DNA of 64,000 bases from Blumeriella jaapii (Eukaryota > Ascomycota > Leotiomycetes > Helotiales > Drepanopezizaceae). Of the stretch, positions 59,118 to 64,000 are shown piece by piece. The stretch's first letter is position 1; the number at the start of each line of letters is the position of its first letter. The translations under genes were made by a program, and so were the position numbers. The notes below the pieces were generated by a model. The model worked only from the letters and a program-made list of their open reading frames with translations, did not search any database and was not told where the DNA came from. The stretch spans positions 868,001 to 932,000 of the forward strand of contig VWND01000095.1 of the NCBI GenBank assembly GCA_009599575.1, read 5' to 3'.

Positions 59118-59646
59118 GATCGCGCCGTCACATCTGAAGAAGTAAATGCCTAGCGTTTGTTGAGCAGCTTACCGGTCTGGTCTGTGAAGAGCATCTCGCA
59201 CTTTAGCTTTGACAGCCCAATCGGTCAGTCTACCTGTCGAGAAGAACAGCGGGAACACGACCGTGGTCTCTGGAGGTGCTGCACAGTAGAAGAGAGAAGA
59301 GGTGATCAAGTGTGAAGTTCGAAAAAATGCCCAGCACATGCAGAACAACTTTTAAACTGGACCCTGACCTTCTTCTGCTCGTCCTATTGGTACGAAGTGG
59401 TGAGACGAGCAAGGGGCGCTAAGTACTGTACAGTATAGTACATACCATAGTACAGTACTGTACATACATAGTGCAGTGTAACACTACATAAGGTAACTTA
59501 AATCCCGAGCCCCGAGACGTCATTGAGTTTGCTCTTTACAACTAGAGTCCTTGCACTTCTTCCTTCCGACGACAACGACAACGACAACGACCCTCGACCC
59601 TCGACCCCGACTCTCGAACTCCTCGACCTCTATCCAAGCAACCACG
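59118..59646. promoter_or_regulatory. Divergent promoter, TOP3 / DUF1295 gene, with GTAC palindrome
   Basis: This 529-base interval lies between two divergent starts. It holds a GTAC-rich cluster at about 59423-59470 including the exact palindrome GTACAGTACTGTAC at 59450-59463. ACGACAACG repeats sit in the likely 5' UTR at about 59569-59590. Confidence 0.5.
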
Positions 59647-60899
59647 ATGGCTCTGCCGGTGGTCCAGAGCATCGTCGACTGCTCCTCTCTAGAGAAGACT
59701 GTGTACCCGTATCTGCCACAGCTCTACGACCTTCCCCAGCAGATTCTCCAAACCTACAACAACCCCACCGGGCTGAAGAACCTCTACCTAGCCACGAACC
59801 CGCTGGTATCTGCCTTCGCATTCTCGCTCTTCTTGGCACCTTTGGTCCTCGTAGTTTCCGAAATCAACCGGAACTACTCGCAGATAGACCGACTATGGAG
59901 CATATTGCCCACCATCTACAATGCACATTACACGGTTTATGCCCACATGTCTGGGCTTCCAACGCGGCGACTCGATAACTTGATTGCTTTCAGCGTGGTG
60001 TGGAGTGTAGGTGCCCTTGTGTGTCGCTCCACAGCCTTCTGCTGACTCGTCCATCAGATACGACTGACCTTCAACTACTGGCGCAGAGGTGGGTATAAGG
60101 TCGGATCGGAGGATTATCGATGGTGAGAAGCTGCGTCTATCCGACCCGAATTAAGTGACTGAATGTTCCACAGGGAGATTGTGAAGTCGAAAGTCCATCC
60201 TGGAATATTCTTCATTTTCAACGTCATTTTCATTTCGCTGGCTCAAAGCGTTCTCCTCTTCATGCTCACGACTCCCACATACGTTATACTACTCGCAGCT
60301 CGGCTTGGAGAAAACTTCTCAACAGCTGACATGGTATTTGCGCGACTGCTGATGGGTCTGGTTTTGGTGGAATTCTTCGCCGACCAGCAACAATGGAGTT
60401 CGTATTACACAAAGCCGCATCCTGCTTGTGTGCTCACAAATTTTTAGATTACCAACAGGCCAAGAAGCAATATCTCAAGACCGCCAAGGTGCCTCCTTCA
60501 TACCACCAGAAGGACCTCGATCGCGGATTTGTTGTTACTGGACTTTGGTCCTGGAGCCGCCACCCAAACTTCGCTGCCGAGCAATCCATCTGGGTTGTAC
60601 TGTACCAATGGGGATGTTGGACTTCTGACGTAATGTACAACTGGACATTCATCGGAGCTATGTCCTTACTAGTCCTTTTCCAAGGATCGACGTGGCTCAC
60701 CGAACTCATTACGTCCGGAAAATACCCAGAGTACAAGGAATACCAAAGGAGAGTCTCGAAATTCCTCCCAAGTCTCTCCACAGATCTTCCCGGAGACTTC
60801 AGCGACGCCAGGAAGCAGCCAAGGACGCTTGAGGATATAGTAGAGGAGAAGAAACTTGAGAAGACCGACAAGAAGAGGAACTCACTGGGAAAGAAGTAG
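59647..60899 (+). CDS. DUF1295 membrane protein, steroid 5-alpha-reductase-like fold
   Basis: Four exons (59647-60006, 60058-60122, 60174-60397, 60448-60899) join to 366 residues from MALPVVQSIVDCSS. Features are NPLVSAFAFSLFLAPLVLVVSE, NRNYSQIDRLWSILPTIYNAHYTVY, FNYWRRGGYKVGSEDYRWEIVKSKV and hydrophobic FIFNVIFISLAQSVLLFMLTTPTY. The hallmark C-terminal block is DRGFVVTGLWSWSRHPNFAAEQSIWVVLY, then KYPEYKEYQRRVSKFLP. The G-L-W-x-W-S-R-H-P-N segment is the NADPH-binding end of the 3-oxo-5-alpha-steroid 4-dehydrogenase/DUF1295 superfamily. The substrate is unknown; a lipid or sterol reduction in the ER is inferred. The C-terminus is basic (KKLEKTDKKRNSLGKK). The third intron uses an atypical GTTCGT donor. 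Confidence 0.88.
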
Positions 60900-61437
60900 G
60901 GGAAAGATGCCGTGTTGTTGCATAGTTTCACTGTACCACATTCGACTTGGTCTCATCTGATCATATTGAATCTTGAATTGAACATGCAACGGTCATTTGC
61001 TACTTTTTTCCGATCTTCCATTCACTACTCCGAGTTTGAAGGCGAGCCTTCATAACCAGGGTAGGTCACGATACACGGGACGCGCAATGACTTTTCCAGA
61101 GAGAAGTAAATGTCCCCAGGATTTCCAACGCAAAATCTGAGGTCCATCTAATCTGAAATGATCGTAGTAGGGATCGAGCATTTAGAACAAAGTTATCCTA
61201 TCTTCTTCGTCACCTGTCCATTGCTAGTAGAGCTCTCGTCCAACACTCTTTCTCAATCTGCGAATACGTACTCAACTCGCCAGATATCCCCAACGACGGC
61301 TATCGGACCGAGAATCGAGTGGCTTGTCAAATAACTTCTAATTCGGTTCATGATCATTCACTCAACTCGACGTTGGCTCACAGCACGCATTCCAAATATC
61401 AAACGTTCGCAACGTAACCGAAGATGACATCTTCTGC

Positions 61438-61548
61438 GATTTCATTTTACGTCAACAGATTTCATTTTACGTCAACAGATTCCATCGACCTTTAGTTCAA
61501 AAACATTTCCTCGGTTGAAATCGTCGGAAGGTGAAATCGTCGGAAGGT
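61438..61548. repeat. Two short perfect tandem duplications
   Basis: A 20-base unit (GATTTCATTTTACGTCAACA) is duplicated at 61438-61457 and 61458-61477. A 16-base unit (GAAATCGTCGGAAGGT) is duplicated at 61517-61532 and 61533-61548. Confidence 0.9.
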
Positions 61549-61835
61549 GCGACTAGTAGTAGCGCAAGTGTATATAGCTCGAGCTTTGCACATCTAGGGA
61601 GTTCACTTCACTTCACACCCTCACATCTCACATCACCTCATTCTCCGAATTGGGCAACTGGCCATAATCGACCACTTAATTCTCCACCTGATAGGACAGA
61701 CCTGTTCCATGTCCTTGCTTAGGTACGTGTAGTGTGGCGGTCTCGCCCCTTCCGCCAAATCCGAAAATACTAAAAGCGAGCCAGAGATATCCAGCGGGAT
61801 CTAACCTCACAATACCAGATAGCCGAATATCCGTT

Positions 61836-62001
61836 CTTATTAGCACGTTCATTAGCCTGGCCAGACCTTTTCTCTTCTCATTAGCACGAATTCATCAGCC
61901 TGGCCAGACCTTTTCTCTTCTTATTAGCACATTCATTAGCCGGGCCAGACCTTCTCTCTTCTTATTAGCACGAATTCATCAGCCGGGCCAGACCTTCCCT
62001 C
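61836..62001. repeat. Four-copy tandem repeat of about 42 bp with dimeric order
   Basis: Each unit contains ATTAGCAC, TTCATYAGC, and GGCCAGACCTT followed by CTCTTCT. Copies 1 and 3 read CATTAGCC, while copies 2 and 4 read AATTCATCAGCC. Copies 1-2 carry CCTGGCC and copies 3-4 carry CCGGGCC. This implies duplication of a two-unit block. Confidence 0.88.
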
Positions 62002-62114
62002 GGCTCATCTAGACTACAAATACCGCACTTTGTCCTCTCGTTTTCTTTCATACACAGGGACACCGAACAGCGAAAGGGTCACTTACTCGAAGCCCAAGCT
62101 CTCGAAACATCAGA

Positions 62115-62624
62115 ATGACGGATACACTACCAACCGCCATGCTACCACCCACGGAACTGCCACCAAGCGCGCAAGAGAAAGCTCCCGTGCAAAGCATCCT
62201 CTCAAGTCCTCCTCAAGAGGCACAACCAGCCGGCTCCACGCCACCCACCCCAACCCCTCTCGCACCAAAAACCCACGCCCCAGCTGCAGCAAGCAGCCTC
62301 ACAAACATCTCCAACCCCTCCCTGACATCCATCTCTTCTTCCACGTCTACGGCGTCGACGTGCTCCTCACCACGTCCTCTCACACCCTCCCAGCACCCCA
62401 GTTACCACTGCCAAATCCCCCAACTGGACCCCCGGACCGGCGCTCCACTCTCGGTCTTGCAGCGCACGTACGTGCCCGAGGCTGATCTCACCGTTGAGGA
62501 GGGTTTGGCGAGAGGCCCTGTGCCGGGTCGCTACCGGGTTTTCGCGCGGGCGAAGGAACGGAGTGAGGAGGAGCGGAGGGCGGAGTTTGAGGAAGTCAAG
62601 AGGAAGTTGCGGGGGCTGAAGTAG
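62115..62624 (+). CDS. Small disordered protein, function unknown
   Basis: A single frame of 169 residues begins MTDTLPTAMLPPTELPPSAQEK. Residues 1-100 are Pro/Ser/Thr-rich and disordered. The remainder looks conserved-type: YHCQIPQLDPRTGAPLSVLQRTYVPEADLTVEEGLARGPVPGRYRVFARAKERSEEERRAEFEEVKRKLRGLK, with a charged C-terminal helix. Coding use of the third position and the sensible C-terminal helix support a real gene, but I do not recognise the family. Confidence 0.55.
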   Translation: MTDTLPTAMLPPTELPPSAQEKAPVQSILSSPPQEAQPAGSTPPTPTPLAPKTHAPAAASSLTNISNPSLTSISSSTSTASTCSSPRPLTPSQHPSYHCQIPQLDPRTGAPLSVLQRTYVPEADLTVEEGLARGPVPGRYRVFARAKERSEEERRAEFEEVKRKLRGLK

Positions 62625-63260
62625 AGGTGTGTGGGAGTGTGCGGGAGAGTGTTGAGGGGCATCTAAAGAGTGCTAGAGAAGAAGGAATTGTAGCGAGAAA
62701 TCATCTGTCGTTTCGTTCATCGTCCTCGTCCTGTGTAACTAACTGGGAGGTTCCTCATAAGCGACCCTCGCTTGCCCACCCTTGAGCATCGAGAGGTTGG
62801 CAAGAGTGGTTGGCATTTGCTCTATGTTTGGGTGTATTGTGGGTTCTGCCAGTGGCAGTGTGTACGAGTCACAAATCAGGAAATTCAATAGAAGTAGACG
62901 GTTTCTCGGAAAAGAGTGATTTCCAATCAAGTCCTGTGTTGATTGGTATTTCGTAGCATTCGGCGCAGTGCAATTGCCTCCCTAGGGTCTGGCCCATCCA
63001 ACCTCAATCATCTAAGCGCCAACATGAACAGACCTCGCGAAACACCAATGCATGCCCGGAGATCCCGCTGGGTGGCAATCCTGACCCGTTGAAGTGGCCG
63101 TGGACAACCCCTCCCGTATGAACAGTGCAGAGAGAATCCCACACTTAATGCATCAAACCATCCCATTCTATAGCACAATGCCGAATCTAGAAGAGGACTA
63201 AGTGGGCAGAGTCAAGCCAGATGAATCTCCCCTCCCGAACTGAAAACACAGAAAGCCAAA
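62625..63260. other. Intergenic region
   Basis: It contains the 3' flanks of two convergent genes. No feature is recognised. Confidence 0.5.
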
Positions 63261-64000
63261 CTAAACCCTCTGGCTCGCAAAGTCAAGAACATCGCAATCG
63301 TCTTCGAAGAAACCCTCATCATCCCCACCAGCGTTGTTTGACCCACCGCGAGGCCCTTTGGGCATCCTCGTCGTGATGACAATCTGCTCCATGTGATCTG
63401 TACTGTCTGAGACCCTGAACACCCGTTCAATAGATGACGAAGGCTGAGCTTGAGGCACAAACGAGACATTGAAGTCGTCGTTGGGATTGTGTGGTGGCCC
63501 AACGTCAAGTTTCCTTGCTTTGATAGGACCGCCGAAAACCCAGGGTTTGGCCGAACCAGCCTGTGTCTTCTTGATGTCGATAGCCGCTGGAGGTGGGCTA
63601 AACACAGCAGAAACAGATGGTGAAGCCAGAGTGCTTTCCTCAACTTTAAAGACGTGCAGGCCTACGCGCCTATCGGTATGGAATGGTTGGTATGGTGCAT
63701 TGGATTCAATTTCTGCCTGTGGAATGGACGACTCGGTTCCATGCGCCTTCGCGGTGGGTGTCGGAGACTGCCTTGCTTTCCAGCGAGAATCTTCAATATC
63801 CTTTTCGGTAAGCTCGAGGTCTCCGACCTGAAAAGTGAATTTGAGGTCTGGAAGTGATGGCAATCGGAATTCAACATACTTAGCCCCTCTCGAAGGCTTT
63901 TGTTTATCGGCAGGGCGGTCGGCTCTACGATTTTTGATTGTGTAAAATCTGACAATCCCGCCTCCAAGGACAACGACAGAGTCGTTCCGCTTGCCATTGA
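63261..64000 (-). CDS. Unrecognised protein, 3' part only (5' end beyond window)
   Basis: The minus frame is open from the window edge to a stop at 63261, about 246 codons. It starts inside a folded-looking segment (SVVVLGGGIVRFYTIKNRRADRPAD, then KYVEFRLPSLPDLKFTFQVGDLELTEKDIEDSRWKAR). It passes through a Pro/Ser-rich linker and KPWVFGGPIKARKLDVGPPHNPNDDFNVSFVPQ, and ends in an acidic tail, GGDDEGFFEDDCDVLDFASQRV. The composition suggests a nuclear protein with a beta-rich domain and a disordered C-terminus, but I cannot name it. Confidence 0.7.
   Translation of the reverse strand, partial: NGKRNDSVVVLGGGIVRFYTIKNRRADRPADKQKPSRGAKYVEFRLPSLPDLKFTFQVGDLELTEKDIEDSRWKARQSPTPTAKAHGTESSIPQAEIESNAPYQPFHTDRRVGLHVFKVEESTLASPSVSAVFSPPPAAIDIKKTQAGSAKPWVFGGPIKARKLDVGPPHNPNDDFNVSFVPQAQPSSSIERVFRVSDSTDHMEQIVITTRMPKGPRGGSNNAGGDDEGFFEDDCDVLDFASQRV

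Larger units (their letters stand above)
60900..62114. other. Intergenic region with three tandem duplications
   Basis: Apart from the repeats at 61438-61477, 61517-61548 and about 61836-62001, nothing is recognised. It includes the 3' flank of the DUF1295 gene and the promoter of the next gene. Confidence 0.6.

Noticed and set aside
61836..62001. Possible CRISPR-like repeat array
   Set aside because: Units are contiguous with no unique spacers, and the context is eukaryotic; it is a tandem repeat.

Overview
The window comes from a filamentous ascomycete (Pezizomycotina) chromosome. The evidence is a set of short GT-AG introns, mostly about 45-90 nt, with CTAAC/CTGAC branch-like sequences. 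It also includes hallmark fungal genes: PacC, a GTT1-like GST, fungal Ku80, a GRGGAGN-repeat protein, and a DUF1295 protein. Intergenic DNA is long for a fungus and rich in homopolymers (C34, T32, T43, A38), microsatellites and a recurring GTAC-type palindrome.

Layout, left to right. 1-1047 holds the 3' part of an alpha/beta-hydrolase (lipase/LCAT-like). 2893-8453 is compact housekeeping DNA: a GTT1-like glutathione S-transferase with an apparent frameshift, a small complex I subunit, SAP18 and PRP18 in divergent orientation, and a GFA/CENP-V zinc protein. The rRNA methyltransferase RCM1 (8454-10477) follows, then a decayed MFS transporter pseudogene (about 10775-12116). 12.1-22.8 kb is gene-poor, with only a GRGGAGN-repeat protein among arrays of simple repeats. 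22.8-36 kb carries a C2H2 regulator, a multi-pass membrane protein, a large ING/PHD chromatin reader, a GFD2/YDR514C-like DEDDh nuclease with a tryptophan-rich tail, TIM14/PAM18 and RLP24. 36.4-37.6 kb has an NTF2-like protein. pacC (40770-42774) sits downstream of a cluster of PacC-type GCCAAG sites. Ku80 and a TMEM205-like protein are divergent at 44.1-48.0 kb. 48-53.8 kb is a second gene-poor stretch. An STB3-like Sin3-binding protein, TOP3 (with a G-tract frameshift) and a DUF1295 protein fill 53.8-60.9 kb. A small disordered protein and the 3' part of an unrecognised gene close the window.

The genes form no biosynthetic cluster. Many are informational: splicing, ribosome assembly, chromatin (SAP18, STB3 and the ING protein all point to Sin3/Rpd3-type deacetylase complexes), DNA repair, and pH signalling. 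Six neighbouring pairs are divergent with promoters of about 270-590 bp. The strongest leads for follow-up are the DEDDh nuclease with an Argonaute-hook-like tail, the PacC-site cluster upstream of pacC, and the dispersed GTACAGTACTGTAC palindrome. Intron-exon structures were worked out by hand from splice consensus and reading frame. They are predictions, not transcript-supported models.
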